A stretch of DNA of 64,000 nucleotides from Burkholderia cepacia GG4 (GCF_000292915.1 NC_018514.1:2939667-3003666), one strand, 5' to 3'. Positions 1 to 9,077 are shown, counted from the first letter of the stretch. Notes: generated by a model not told the origin, from the letters alone. Numbers and translations: made by a program.

Positions 1-1230
1 GAACACGGCCTGCGTGATCGTCAGCGGGAACAGGAAGCGCACGACGTTCGAGTAGACGCCGCAGACGAGCAGCAGCAGGCCGCGCTCGAGTGCGCGCGTC
101 TGCACGCGCTTCGTGAATTCCGCGTCCGGCTCGCCCGAACCCGGTTTCAGGAACTCGACCGCGATCATCGCGCCCGGGCCGCGCACGTCGGCGATCTGCG
201 GCACGTCGGCCTGCAGCGAATTCAGCTTCGCCTTCAGCACGTCGCCGAGTTGCGTCGCGCGCTCGCACAGCTTCTCTTCGTCGATGATCTCGAGCACCGC
301 GTGCGCCGACGCGACGGCCAGCGGGTTGCCCGCGTAGGTGCCGCCGAGGCCGCCCGGCGCTGCCGCGTCCATCAGGTCCGCACGGCCGACGACGCCCGAC
401 AGCGGCATGCCGCCCGCGAGGCTCTTCGCCATCGTGATCAGGTCGGCCAGCACGTCGTAGTGCTGCATCGCGAACAGCTTGCCGGTACGCGCGAAGCCCG
501 TCTGGACTTCGTCGGCGATCAGCAGGATGCCGTGTTCGTTACAGATCTTGCGCAGCGCGCGCACGAATTCCGCCGGCGCCGCATAGAAGCCGCCTTCGCC
601 CTGGACCGGTTCGAAGATGATCGCGGCGACGCGCTTCGGATCGATGTCGGCCTTGAACAGCATCTCGATCGCCTTGATCGAGTCGGCCGTCGTCACGCCG
701 TGCAGCGCGTTCGGGTACGGCGCGTGGAACACGTCGCCCGGGAACGGGCCGAAGTTCAGCTTGTACGGCGCGACCTTGCCGGTCAGCGCCATGCCCATCA
801 TCGTGCGGCCGTGGAAGCCGCCCGAGAACGCGATGACGCCCGGACGGCCGGTCGCGGCGCGGGCGATCTTGATCGCGTTTTCGACGGCTTCGGCGCCGGT
901 CGTGAAGAACGCGGTCTTCTTCTGGAAGTCGCCCGGCGCGCGGGCGTTGATCTTCTCGGCCAGCTCGACGTACGACGCGTACGGGACGATCTGGTAAGCG
1001 GTGTGCGTGAAGCTGTTCAGTTGGTCCGAGATCGCCTTGACGATCTTCGGGTGGCGGTGGCCCGTGTTCAGCACCGCGATGCCGGCGGCGAAATCGATGA
1101 AGCGGCGGCCTTCGACATCCCACAGTTCCGCGTTCTCGGCGCGGGCTGCGTAGAAATCGCACATCACGCCGACGCCGCGCGGGGTGGCGGCGTTCTTGCG
1201 GGCCTGCAGGTCGGCATTCTTCACGGTCAT
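1..1230 (-). CDS. gabT: 4-aminobutyrate aminotransferase GabT (3' end outside window)
   Basis: PLP-dependent class III aminotransferase that transfers the amino group of GABA to 2-oxoglutarate, giving succinate semialdehyde and glutamate in the cytoplasm. The visible 410 codons read as a typical GabT: the cofactor-loop motif FHGRTMMGMALTG, the aspartate motif IADEVQTGFARTGK, and the PLP lysine in ITMAKSLAGG (Lys269). The family is about 425 residues, so only roughly the last 15 are missing at the left edge. The ATG at 1230 is preceded on the minus strand by AAGGAG. It is divergent from the GabR-type activator at 1351, the standard arrangement for GABA-inducible gabT. Reading on the specific substrate is by family similarity; other omega-aminotransferases look alike. 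Confidence 0.93.
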   Translation of the reverse strand, partial: MTVKNADLQARKNAATPRGVGVMCDFYAARAENAELWDVEGRRFIDFAAGIAVLNTGHRHPKIVKAISDQLNSFTHTAYQIVPYASYVELAEKINARAPGDFQKKTAFFTTGAEAVENAIKIARAATGRPGVIAFSGGFHGRTMMGMALTGKVAPYKLNFGPFPGDVFHAPYPNALHGVTTADSIKAIEMLFKADIDPKRVAAIIFEPVQGEGGFYAAPAEFVRALRKICNEHGILLIADEVQTGFARTGKLFAMQHYDVLADLITMAKSLAGGMPLSGVVGRADLMDAAAPGGLGGTYAGNPLAVASAHAVLEIIDEEKLCERATQLGDVLKAKLNSLQADVPQIADVRGPGAMIAVEFLKPGSGEPDAEFTKRVQTRALERGLLLLVCGVYSNVVRFLFPLTITQAVF

Positions 1231-1270
1231 CTCCTTGATGTTCTGTCCGGTGAGGTAAAAATCGGCCGCG

Positions 1271-1324
1271 TTGGCAGCCCATGGAGGCGACTATAATCAC
1301 ATTTGGCTCTGACAATCAGAGCCA
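1271..1324 (+). promoter_or_regulatory. gabR promoter with overlapping 9-bp inverted repeat
   Basis: A TTGGCA box (1271-1276) and a perfect TATAAT (1292-1297) are separated by 15 bp and point at gabR. Just downstream, where transcription would start, lies the inverted repeat TGGCTCTGA-CAA-TCAGAGCCA (1304-1324). On the minus strand TTGTCA and a TATAGT-like box overlap the same repeat and could serve gabT. A dyad on the gabR start site fits autorepression with activation of the divergent gabT, as known for MocR/GabR regulators. That GabR binds here is inference. Confidence 0.6.
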
Positions 1325-1350
1325 TTTCAATAAATAATCAGGAGCCAATC

Positions 1351-2859
1351 ATGCGCGCAAGCGTGTTGTCGGACTGGTTGGCGCAGCGCCTCATGCGCGG
1401 CGGCGAGCAGCCGATCTACCGGCAGTTGCACCGGCTGCTGCAGCAGGCGATCCTGTCGCGCGAACTGCCGGCCGGCACGCGCGTGCCATCGTCGCGGCTG
1501 CTCGCGGCCGAACTCGGGATCGCGCGCAACACGGTCACGCAGGTTTACGAACAGCTTGCGCTCGAAGGCTATGTGAACTCGGCGACGGGCCGCGGCACGT
1601 TCGTCGCCGACAGCGCGCCGGACGAGATCGTCGGCGCGCCGCTCGACCCGGCCGCCGGCCCGGCGCTGGTGCAATCGTCCGCGCGGCGGCTGTCCGCGCG
1701 CGGCACCCGGCTCGTCGAAGGCGCGGGTGTGTCGAAGCGCCAGGGCGGCGCGTTCATGCCGGGCGTGCCCGATGTGTCGCGATTTCCCGCGCGCGTGTGG
1801 ACGCGCCTGCACAACAAGTACTGGCGGCGCCTGCGCCCGGACCTGCTGACCTACGCGCCGGGCGGCGGGCTCGCGCTCTTGCGCGAGGCGCTGGCCGATT
1901 ACCTGCGCACGTCGCGTTCGGTGCGCTGCACGCCCGAGCAGATCGTGATCACGACCGGGATCCACCAGTCGATCGACCTCGCGGTGCGGCTCCTGACCGA
2001 TCCGGGCGACGCGATCTGGACCGAGGATCCGTGCTACTGGGGCGTGCGCAGCGTGCTCAACGTGTCAGGGCTCACCACGCGGCCGATTCCGGTCGACGAC
2101 GAAGGGATCGCGCCGTCCGCCGCCGATCTCGCCGAGCCGCCGAAGCTGATGCTCGTCACGCCGTCGCACCAGTATCCGCTCGGGATGGTGATGAGCCTCG
2201 CGCGGCGCCGGATGCTGCTCGAATACGCGCGCCAGCACGGCTGCTGGATCATCGAGGACGATTACGACAGCGAGTTCCGCTACGGCAGCCGGCCGCTCGC
2301 GTCGTTGCAGGGGCTCGATACGGCCGGGCAGGTGATCTACGTCGGCAGTTTCGGCAAGACGCTGTTCCCGGGGCTGCGGGTCGGGTATCTCGTCGCGCCG
2401 GAGCCGCTCGCGGAAAGCTTCGCGACCGCGAGCGCCGAGCTATATCGCGAAGGCCAGTTGCTGCAGCAGGCCGTGCTCGCCGAATTCATCGCGGAAGGGC
2501 ACTTCGTGTCGCATATCCGCAAGATGCGCACGCTGTACGGACAACGCCGCGAGGTGCTGCTCGATGCGGTCGCGCGCCGCTACGGCGACACGCTGCACGC
2601 GCTCGGCAGCGATGCGGGGCTGCATCTCGTCACGCAGTTGCCGGACGGTGTCGACGATCGCGCGGTCGCGCAGGCCGCGCTCGAACGCAACATCGTCGTG
2701 CGGCCGCTGTCCGGCTACTACGCGGAGCGCACGCGCGCGGCGTCGGGCCTGCTGCTCGGCTATGCGTGCGTGCCGGAGGACGAGATCGCGGCGGCGTTCG
2801 CGACGCTGGCCGAGGCGATCGACGAGCGGGCGTTCAACAGGATGATTGCGGTGGCTTGA
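1351..2859 (+). CDS. gabR: MocR/GabR-family transcriptional regulator
   Basis: A 502-residue regulator with an N-terminal GntR-type winged helix (about residues 15-85, with SSRLLAAELGIARNTVTQVY) fused to an aminotransferase-like domain (about 130-500). The second domain keeps the PLP-site features: the IIEDDYDSEFRY motif and the lysine in SFGKTLFPGLRVGY (Lys336). In the known family, GABA and PLP form an external aldimine that switches the protein into an activator of gabT/gabD. The ATG at 1351 follows GGAG at 1341. An upstream in-frame start at 1303 would lie inside the promoter dyad and is less likely. Its place divergent from gabT supports GabR over another MocR member. Confidence 0.87.
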   Translation: MRASVLSDWLAQRLMRGGEQPIYRQLHRLLQQAILSRELPAGTRVPSSRLLAAELGIARNTVTQVYEQLALEGYVNSATGRGTFVADSAPDEIVGAPLDPAAGPALVQSSARRLSARGTRLVEGAGVSKRQGGAFMPGVPDVSRFPARVWTRLHNKYWRRLRPDLLTYAPGGGLALLREALADYLRTSRSVRCTPEQIVITTGIHQSIDLAVRLLTDPGDAIWTEDPCYWGVRSVLNVSGLTTRPIPVDDEGIAPSAADLAEPPKLMLVTPSHQYPLGMVMSLARRRMLLEYARQHGCWIIEDDYDSEFRYGSRPLASLQGLDTAGQVIYVGSFGKTLFPGLRVGYLVAPEPLAESFATASAELYREGQLLQQAVLAEFIAEGHFVSHIRKMRTLYGQRREVLLDAVARRYGDTLHALGSDAGLHLVTQLPDGVDDRAVAQAALERNIVVRPLSGYYAERTRAASGLLLGYACVPEDEIAAAFATLAEAIDERAFNRMIAVA

Positions 2860-2912
2860 TGTGTGGGCGGCAATATCGCCTCGTTGCGATTCCGTCAAAG
2901 ACCGATGTTGAT

Positions 2913-2935
2913 TTCTCTCCGCCGTGCGGAGAGAA
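2913..2935. repeat. Perfect 10-bp inverted repeat between convergent genes
   Basis: TTCTCTCCGC-CGT-GCGGAGAGAA forms a perfect hairpin in the 260-bp gap between the end of gabR and the end of the EamA gene. There is no T-tract on either strand, so it may be a weak bidirectional terminator, an RNA-stabilising element, or one copy of a dispersed repeat. Nothing else stands out in the gap. Confidence 0.5.
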
Positions 2936-3119
2936 TTTCCGCGCTCTACTGGCCGGCCTGCCCCTGCGTCATCGAACAGAAATCGCCAACGGCTTGACGC
3001 CGCTTTCCGGTAGGACAAGAGCGTGCGGACAGTATTGCAAAAAGTGGCGGTACGGAGGTGGGCCTCCGCGTCGAACCTGTTGTGAACGCCAGTGCTGACT
3101 GTGGGCGCGGGTGCGGACG

Positions 3120-3959
3120 TTACAACCGGATCAACGCCGCCCCCGCGACCACCAGCGCGCACGCGGCGAGCCGCTGCGCACCGGGTCGCTCGCGCATCAC
3201 GAACCAGCCGATCGCGACCGCGAAGATCGAGCTTGTCTCGCGCAGCGCCGACACGGTTGCGACCGGCAGGTGCCGGTACGCGAGGATCACGATCGCGTAG
3301 GCCGCGAGCGAGATCGTGCCCGCGATCGCGCCCTGCCGCAGCGCCGTGCGCGAGCCGAGCACCGCGCGCGGGCCGCCGCGCACCGCGCAGACCAGCACGA
3401 GCTGCGGCACGCTCCACAGCAGGTACACCCACGCGATGTAGCCGAGCGCGCTGCCCGACACGCGCGAGCCGATTCCGTCGCAGATCGAATACGACGCGAT
3501 GAACACGCCGGTGAGCAGCGCATACGGCACGCCGTCCGCGGAGAACCGGAACCCGCGCCGCAGCGCGAGCGACATGATGCCGAACGACACGAGCGCAATG
3601 CCGGCAAAGCCGAATGGTGTCGGTTGCTCGTGCAGCACCGCGAACGCGAGCACCGACACGAGCAGCGGCGACATCCCGCGCGCGATCGGGTAGATCTGCC
3701 CGAACTCGCCGCTGCGGTACGCGCGCACGAGCGTGAAGCAATACGCAACCTCGAGCACTGCCGACGCCGCGACATACGGCCAGGCGGCGGGTGCCGGCGC
3801 GGGCAGCAGCACGACGCCGGCGATCCCGAACGCGAGATACGGCAGCGACATTGTGCCGAGCTGGACGAGCCGGTCCTCGCTCACATGCAGGAACGCGTTC
3901 CAGACCGCGTGCAGCAGCGCGGAGCACAGCACGAGGCCGATGAAGAGGTGATCCATCAC
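3120..3959 (-). CDS. EamA/DMT-family inner-membrane transporter
   Basis: A 279-residue, strongly hydrophobic protein with about ten predicted membrane segments arranged as two EamA repeats (roughly 1-135 and 145-279), the layout of drug/metabolite transporters. The N-terminal part reads CSALLHAVWNAFLH, a typical EamA first helix, and the second repeat ends with a short basic stretch. Members export amino acids or other small metabolites; the substrate cannot be read from sequence. The gene converges on gabR and diverges from selD. The start may be the first or second of two adjacent methionines at 3959/3956. Confidence 0.8.
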   Translation of the reverse strand: MMDHLFIGLVLCSALLHAVWNAFLHVSEDRLVQLGTMSLPYLAFGIAGVVLLPAPAPAAWPYVAASAVLEVAYCFTLVRAYRSGEFGQIYPIARGMSPLLVSVLAFAVLHEQPTPFGFAGIALVSFGIMSLALRRGFRFSADGVPYALLTGVFIASYSICDGIGSRVSGSALGYIAWVYLLWSVPQLVLVCAVRGGPRAVLGSRTALRQGAIAGTISLAAYAIVILAYRHLPVATVSALRETSSIFAVAIGWFVMRERPGAQRLAACALVVAGAALIRL

Positions 3960-4062
3960 AGAAGGTGCGGGCGAAGGCGACGGAGGGCGGGCGCGATCAA
4001 TTATGTGGGTATCCGGCGCGCTCGCGCGGAATTGTCGATAATAGAACGTTGTTATTCACCGG

Positions 4063-5136
4063 ATGCCGACGATGACCGAAGCCACCCTCACCCCGCCCGC
4101 CGTTCCGCGCCTCACGAGCCTGTCGCACGGGGGCGGCTGCGGCTGCAAGATCGCGCCGGGCGTGCTGTCCGAGCTGCTGAAGCGCGCGACGCCGCCGGCG
4201 CTGTTCCCTGATCTGCTGGTCGGCACCGAGACCTCCGACGACGCGGCCGTCTACCGGCTGAACGACGAGCAGGCGATCGTCGCGACCACCGACTTCTTCA
4301 TGCCGATCGTCGACGATCCGTTCGACTTCGGCCGCATCGCGGCGACCAACGCGCTGTCGGACGTTTACGCGATGGGCGGCAAGCCGATTCTCGCGCTCGC
4401 GCTGGTGGGGATGCCGATCAACGTGCTGCCGCACGAGACGATCGCGGCCGTGCTGCGCGGCGGCGAATCGGTGTGCGCGGAGGCCGGCATTCCGGTCGCG
4501 GGCGGCCATTCGATCGATTCGGTCGAGCCGATCTACGGGCTCGCGGCGATCGGCGTCGTGCATCCGTCGCGCGTGAAGCGCAATGCGGCCGCGCGCGCGG
4601 GCGACGTGCTGGTGCTCGGCAAGCCGCTCGGCGTCGGCGTGCTGTCGGCCGCGCTGAAGAAGAACCAGCTCGACGACGCGGGCTACGCGCAGATGGTCGC
4701 GACGACCACCAAGCTGAACCGGCCGGGCGCCGAGCTCGCCGCGCTGCCGGGCGTGCATGCACTGACCGACGTTACGGGCTTCGGGCTGCTCGGCCACACG
4801 CTCGAGCTCGCACGCGGCGCGAACCTCACCGCACGCGTGCACTACGCGTCGCTGCCGTGGCTGGCGGGCGTCGAGGCGTTCGTCGCCGACGGCGTGTTCA
4901 CCGGCGCATCGGGTCGCAACTGGGCCGCGTACGGCACCGACGTGCGGCTCGCCGACGGGCTGCCGCTGGTCGCGCAGGCGCTGCTGACCGATCCGCAGAC
5001 GTCCGGCGGCCTGCTGGTCGCGTGCGCGCCGGAGGCGGTCGACGACGTGCTCGCGTGCTTCCGTGCCGACGGTTTCGACCGCGCGGCGGTGATCGGCGAG
5101 ATGGCGGACGGGCCCGCGCGCGTCGACGTCGCCTGA
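4063..5136 (+). CDS. selD: Selenide, water dikinase SelD
   Basis: Makes selenophosphate from selenide and ATP, the selenium donor for selenocysteine and 2-selenouridine-tRNA. The 357-residue protein carries the glycine-rich catalytic loop HGGGCGCKI with Cys26, Cys28 and Lys29. The active-site position is Cys, not Sec. AIRS-type motifs follow (TTDFFMPIVDDPFDFGRIAA, DVTGFGLLGH). The ATG at 4063 or at 4072 could be the start. No selA, selB, selU or selC is seen in the window; instead a LysE-type exporter follows 72 bp downstream. Confidence 0.93.
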   Translation: MPTMTEATLTPPAVPRLTSLSHGGGCGCKIAPGVLSELLKRATPPALFPDLLVGTETSDDAAVYRLNDEQAIVATTDFFMPIVDDPFDFGRIAATNALSDVYAMGGKPILALALVGMPINVLPHETIAAVLRGGESVCAEAGIPVAGGHSIDSVEPIYGLAAIGVVHPSRVKRNAAARAGDVLVLGKPLGVGVLSAALKKNQLDDAGYAQMVATTTKLNRPGAELAALPGVHALTDVTGFGLLGHTLELARGANLTARVHYASLPWLAGVEAFVADGVFTGASGRNWAAYGTDVRLADGLPLVAQALLTDPQTSGGLLVACAPEAVDDVLACFRADGFDRAAVIGEMADGPARVDVA

Positions 5137-5165
5137 CACAGCGTTGCTCACGCCGGATGGCTGGC

Positions 5166-5207
5166 GGTCGCTGGAATCGATGCCTTCGCTCGAAGGCATC
5201 GGCGACC
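5166..5207 (+). promoter_or_regulatory. Nested hairpin ending at the start codon of the LysE gene
   Basis: Inner arms CGATGCCTTCG / CGAAGGCATCG (5178-5188 and 5191-5201, 2-nt loop) are enclosed by outer arms GGTCGC / GCGACC (5166-5171 and 5202-5207). The ATG of the LysE gene follows one base later, and no separate Shine-Dalgarno is visible. The hairpin could terminate selD transcription, or hide the ribosome-binding region of the downstream gene and control its translation. There is no T-tract, which argues mildly against a terminator. Confidence 0.55.
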
Positions 5208-5208
5208 G

Positions 5209-5799
5209 ATGAACGATTTCCTGTTCGGGCTGATGATCGCGCTGTCGGTCGGGCCCGTCGCGCTGATGATCGCGAACTACGGGATGCGCGCCGGCACCGC
5301 CAGCGGCGTGCGCGCGGCGGCGGGCGTGGCGTCGGCCGACGGCTGTTACGCGGTCGTCGCGTTCACGATCGGCGCGATGCTCGCGAGCACGCTCGCGTCG
5401 CACCTGTCGCTGTTCCGCTTCAGCGGCGCGCTGGTGTTGCTCGCCATGGGCACACGCATGCTATGGCAGGCGCTGAAGGACCGGCGCCGCACGCTGGACG
5501 GCGCTGCGCCGCCGCCCGGCACGCGCCCGTTCACGTCGATGTTCTTCGTCACGCTGGCGAATCCGCTGACCATCCTGCTGTTCTATGGCTATGCGACTGC
5601 TGCGGCCGGTGCGCATCGGCACTGGTTGTTCGGCGCCGCGTGCGTGTTTGCCGGCAGTCTCACCGGGCAGCTCGTGTTCGCGTTCGGCGGCAGCGCGATC
5701 GGCCGCATCGTGAAGTCGCCGCGATGGCTCGCCGCGAGCCATGTGGTCGCCGCGCTGGTCGTGCTCGGTTATGGCGTCGCCGGGATCGTGCGCGGGTAG
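5209..5799 (+). CDS. LysE/RhtB-family exporter
   Basis: A 196-residue membrane protein with about six hydrophobic segments and the typical early motif SVGPVALMIANYGMRAG, which corresponds to the LysE family signature near the first helix, followed by a conserved ADGCYAVVAF helix. Family members export amino acids or related small molecules, including some cations. It lies 72 bp after selD on the same strand, behind a strong hairpin that touches its start codon, so cotranscription is possible but translation may be controlled separately. No substrate can be assigned. A role with selenium compounds is only suggested by position. Confidence 0.78.
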   Translation: MNDFLFGLMIALSVGPVALMIANYGMRAGTASGVRAAAGVASADGCYAVVAFTIGAMLASTLASHLSLFRFSGALVLLAMGTRMLWQALKDRRRTLDGAAPPPGTRPFTSMFFVTLANPLTILLFYGYATAAAGAHRHWLFGAACVFAGSLTGQLVFAFGGSAIGRIVKSPRWLAASHVVAALVVLGYGVAGIVRG

Positions 5800-6055
5800 C
5801 GAATCGGTTGCCGTCGAGCGTCGACGTTCGTGAGCGGCGGCGACATTTATCGTCGCGCGTCAATCTGCCAACCAGATAGCATTCCTGATGTTTTTCCGTG
5901 TCGAATGGCGTGCGAAACACGTGCCGCGCATTGCATGGCGGCACGCCGCCGGCCGTTTCGTAGTCGGGTTCCGCATCGCGCACGCGCGTTCTATACTCCC
6001 TCGCGCAGTCTCCGAGAGCCGTTCTCACCCAACATTACTGAAACAAGGGACGCCG

Positions 6056-7135
6056 ATGCTGACTCGCTCCATTCTTTCCGCCGCTGCATTCTCGCTTGCG
6101 GCCTGCGCGACCGCGCCGTCGATCGCGCAGAACAACCAGGGCAACGACGCGGGCAACGATGCATTCGCCGAGACCGGTGCACCGGGCCGCCCGGTCAAGG
6201 TCATGATCATCACGATGTTCGGTCCGGAGGGCCAGGCATGGCTCGACCGGCTCGGCCCGTGGCGCGACATCACCGTGCCCGGCCTGTCACCCGACTACCC
6301 GGCCGTTCACTGCAACAAGCAGGACGTATGCGTGGTAACCACCGGCATGGGCTATGCGAACGCCTCCGCGACGATCATGGCGCTGACGTTCTCGCAGCGC
6401 TTCGACCTGCGTCGCACGTACTTCCTGGTGTCCGGCATCGCAGGCGTCGACCCCGCGCAAGGTACGGTCGGTTCCGCCGCGTGGTCGAAATACCTGGTCG
6501 ATTTCAGCCTGCAGTGGGAGCTCGATGCACGCGAGATCCCGGCCGGCTGGAACACCGGCTTTCTCGGCATCAATACGAAGAGCCCGAACGACAAGCCGCC
6601 GCTCGACTACCGCACCGAAGTGTTCCAGCTCAACCCGCAGTTGACCGACGCCGCGTATGCGCTGTCGCGCAACGTCGCGCTCGCCGACAGCGCGCAGGCC
6701 CAGGCCGCACGCGCGAAGTTCACGTATGCGCCGGCGAACCGTCCGCCGACCGTGATCCAGTGCGACACGTCATCGGGCAACACGTGGTTCTCGGGCACGC
6801 TGATCGGCGAGCGCGCACGCCAGTGGACGAAGATCCTGACCGACGGCAAGGGCACCTACTGCATGACCGCGCAGGAGGACAACGCGACCTACGAAGCGCT
6901 CAAGCGCGCGGCGAGCGTGAAGCGGGTCGACCTGTCGCGCGTCGCGGTGTTGCGCACCGGGTCCGATTTCGACCGGCCGTATGCGGGGCAGGCGAGCGCC
7001 GACAACCTGCTGAACTACGCGGACCAGGGCGGCTTCGCGCCGGCAACCGAGAACCTGTATCGCGCGGGCAACCCGCTCGTGCAGGACATCGTCACGCACT
7101 GGGGCGAGTGGCGCGACGGCGTGCCGCGCCGTTGA
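6056..7135 (+). CDS. Purine nucleoside permease (NUP family), exported
   Basis: A 359-residue protein similar to the purine nucleoside permease family (NUP). The start at 6056 gives a signal sequence (MLTRSILSAAAFSLAACATAPSIAQ), so the mature protein should be periplasmic or, if the Cys in LAACA is used as a lipobox, membrane-anchored. The body holds family-like stretches VKVMIITMFGPEGQAWLDRL, VVTTGMGYANASATIMAL and YFLVSGIAGVDP, which resemble a nucleoside phosphorylase fold. That suggests binding or cleavage of purine nucleosides rather than a classical transporter. The gene stands alone. Confidence 0.78.
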   Translation: MLTRSILSAAAFSLAACATAPSIAQNNQGNDAGNDAFAETGAPGRPVKVMIITMFGPEGQAWLDRLGPWRDITVPGLSPDYPAVHCNKQDVCVVTTGMGYANASATIMALTFSQRFDLRRTYFLVSGIAGVDPAQGTVGSAAWSKYLVDFSLQWELDAREIPAGWNTGFLGINTKSPNDKPPLDYRTEVFQLNPQLTDAAYALSRNVALADSAQAQAARAKFTYAPANRPPTVIQCDTSSGNTWFSGTLIGERARQWTKILTDGKGTYCMTAQEDNATYEALKRAASVKRVDLSRVAVLRTGSDFDRPYAGQASADNLLNYADQGGFAPATENLYRAGNPLVQDIVTHWGEWRDGVPRR

Positions 7136-7355
7136 CGGCCGGAGCCGGCTTCCGCGACCCGCCGACGCGAAGGTCAATGCGCTCGCGGCGTGGCCCGGAA
7201 CGGTGTCCACACCGGCGTGGTGTCGTCCCAATGATCGAGCGGCGAAGGAAGTTGATCGTTCATCACATGCTCCTGCAACTAACTGACTAATCGAGTGTTC
7301 GACAGCGGTATCACGACGCCGCGCACCGGATCATCCGCTGCGCGGCGTTGCACGT

Positions 7356-7652
7356 TTACCGGCCCCCGCCTGCGAGCTGGTTGCTTTCCGGCATCGAGCG
7401 ATACGGGCCTTGAGCGAGTTCGAGCCCTTGCGGATACGAATTCGCCTTGCGCAGCCAGGCCAGCGTGCCGTCGCGGCGTGCCTGCTCGACTTCTGCGCTG
7501 ACTTCGGCGCGGGTGCGCGGGCCGTTGTTGTGCTGCGTGTACCACGACGTGTTGCCGTAGTCGCCGGCATGCGGGGTGTTCGTATCGGCGAAGGCCGGTG
7601 CGGACACGGCGAGTGCGAGAGCGACGGCGGAGAGAAGGTGGCGGCGGTTCAT
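7356..7652 (-). CDS. Small DUF4148-type exported protein
   Basis: A 98-residue protein with a clear signal peptide (MNRRHLLSAVALALAVSAPAFA) and a short mature part rich in Gln, Arg and Asn. It includes RAEVSAEVEQARRDGTLAWL, the hallmark of the DUF4148 proteins that are abundant in Burkholderia. The function is unknown; a periplasmic location is expected. AGGAG precedes the ATG at 7652. It is monocistronic. Confidence 0.8.
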   Translation of the reverse strand: MNRRHLLSAVALALAVSAPAFADTNTPHAGDYGNTSWYTQHNNGPRTRAEVSAEVEQARRDGTLAWLRKANSYPQGLELAQGPYRSMPESNQLAGGGR

Positions 7653-8069
7653 GACGTAACTCCTGTGTTGGTCGGAGTTGGCGCGTGAGCGCTTGCTCCG
7701 GTCCCGTCAAACGGGTCTGTTCGATGCGCTATGAGGTGCGCGACAGGGTTTACTCTAGGTATCTGTTCGGGCGCGATAAATGCGGCAGACGCGAATTGAT
7801 TTGTCGTGATAGAGGAACAATCGCGATCCGCAGCGTCGGCAGGGTTATATCGAAATCGCCCGCAGCCGCCTGCAGCGGGGCTCGCGGCGATATGGCGCGG
7901 TTCGCGCGACGGCGTGCGCAGACGATTGCCGCGCGCGGTGCAAAGGTGTCATGCGGATTCGGGAAAGACGCTGTTTGCGGCGGGGACGGTGCCAGGCAGG
8001 TGACACCGGAGCGGCGCGAAGGCGGGACGGCGCGCGGGGCCGGAGGCCCGCGCGCCGCGGTTCAGACGA
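7653..8069. other. 417-bp gap without a recognisable gene
   Basis: Upstream region of the DUF4148 gene plus the region after the ceoR stop. The frames here have no recognisable protein and no good ribosome-binding site. The only clear structure is a GC-rich hairpin at 8029-8056. Confidence 0.5.
8029..8056 (-). terminator. GC-rich hairpin after ceoR
   Basis: GGCGCGCGGGGCC and GGCCCGCGCGCC pair around a GGA loop with one bulged G, 14 bp after the ceoR stop on the minus strand. No U-run follows, so this is a terminator-like hairpin rather than a proven terminator. Confidence 0.45.
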
Positions 8070-9077
8070 TTACGCGACCCACTCGTTGATGACCGGCGTG
8101 TCGAGCGCCGGCGCGCGCTCGGCTTCCTCGAACGTGCGCTTGCTGCACGTCGCGTCGAGGCTGCCCTTGCCGCTCAGCAGCGGGCAGCGGTCGAACACCT
8201 CGGCGATCCAGTCGACGAATACGCGTACCTTCGGCGACAGGTGCCGGCTGTGCGGATACACGACCGAGATCGGCATCGGCAGCGGCTTGATGCCCGGCAG
8301 CACTTCCTTGAGCCGGCCTTCGCGCAGGTGCGGCAGCACCATGAAGAGCGGCGGCTGAATCAGCCCGAAGCCTTCGACGCCGCAGGTCACGTACGCATCC
8401 GCGTCGTTCACCGACACGATGCTGTTCATCTTGACCTCGACTTCCTTGCCTTCGCTCAGGAAGGTCCAGTCGATCGTGCGGCCCGTGCGGCTCGAGAAAT
8501 AGTTGACGGCCTTATGGTCGTTCAGGTCCTCGATCGTCTTCGGCTCGCCGTGATGTTCGAGATACGACGGCGCGGCCACCGTCACGCCTTCGAACAGGCC
8601 GACGCGACGTGCGACGAGCGACGAATCCTGCAGCGCGCCGACGCGGATCACGCAGTCGACGCCTTCCTGCAGCAGGTCCACCGGCCGGTCGGACAGGCCG
8701 AGCTGCAGGTCGATGTCCGGATAGCGCGAGTGGAATTCGCACAGCGACGGAATCACGAGCAGCCGCCCGATCGAACCCGGCATGTCGATACGCAACTTTC
8801 CGTGCGGCTTCCGGTTGTTGTTCTGGAAGCTTGCTTCGGTTTCCTCGACATCGGCGAGGATCCGCACGCAGCGTTCGTAGTACGCAGCGCCGTCCGGCGT
8901 CAGCGACAGCCGGCGGGTGGTCCGGTGCATCAGGCGCACGCCGAGGAAGGCTTCGAGATTCTGGATGATCGTCGTGACGGACGCCCGCGGCAGGCTGAGC
9001 GTTTCTGCTGCCTTGGTGAAGCTGCTTGTATCGACGACGCGAGTAAACACCTGCATGGCCTGAAGCCGGTCCATCAC
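8070..9077 (-). CDS. ceoR: LysR-type regulator of the CeoAB-OpcM efflux cluster
   Basis: A 335-residue LysR regulator with an N-terminal winged helix (residues about 5-65, AMQVFTRVVDTSSFTKAAETL and LMHRTTRRLSLTPDGAAYY) and a periplasmic-binding-like effector domain (about 95-300). It is transcribed divergently from llpE-ceoA-ceoB-opcM. This is the gene order known for CeoR in B. cenocepacia and for the related BpeT-llpE-bpeEF-oprC in B. pseudomallei, where the regulator activates the pump and salicylate or chloramphenicol can induce it. The 30-residue tail beyond the effector domain is longer than usual. Either of two adjacent methionines could be the start. Confidence 0.85.
   Translation of the reverse strand: MMDRLQAMQVFTRVVDTSSFTKAAETLSLPRASVTTIIQNLEAFLGVRLMHRTTRRLSLTPDGAAYYERCVRILADVEETEASFQNNNRKPHGKLRIDMPGSIGRLLVIPSLCEFHSRYPDIDLQLGLSDRPVDLLQEGVDCVIRVGALQDSSLVARRVGLFEGVTVAAPSYLEHHGEPKTIEDLNDHKAVNYFSSRTGRTIDWTFLSEGKEVEVKMNSIVSVNDADAYVTCGVEGFGLIQPPLFMVLPHLREGRLKEVLPGIKPLPMPISVVYPHSRHLSPKVRVFVDWIAEVFDRCPLLSGKGSLDATCSKRTFEEAERAPALDTPVINEWVA

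Noticed and set aside
250-1296. 348-residue plus-strand frame
   Set aside because: Antisense shadow of gabT with Arg/Asp-rich low-complexity composition and no ribosome site.
7685-8089. 134-residue frame between DUF4148 and ceoR genes
   Set aside because: Composition is irregular and Arg-rich, with no start signal, and it runs into the ceoR terminator hairpin.
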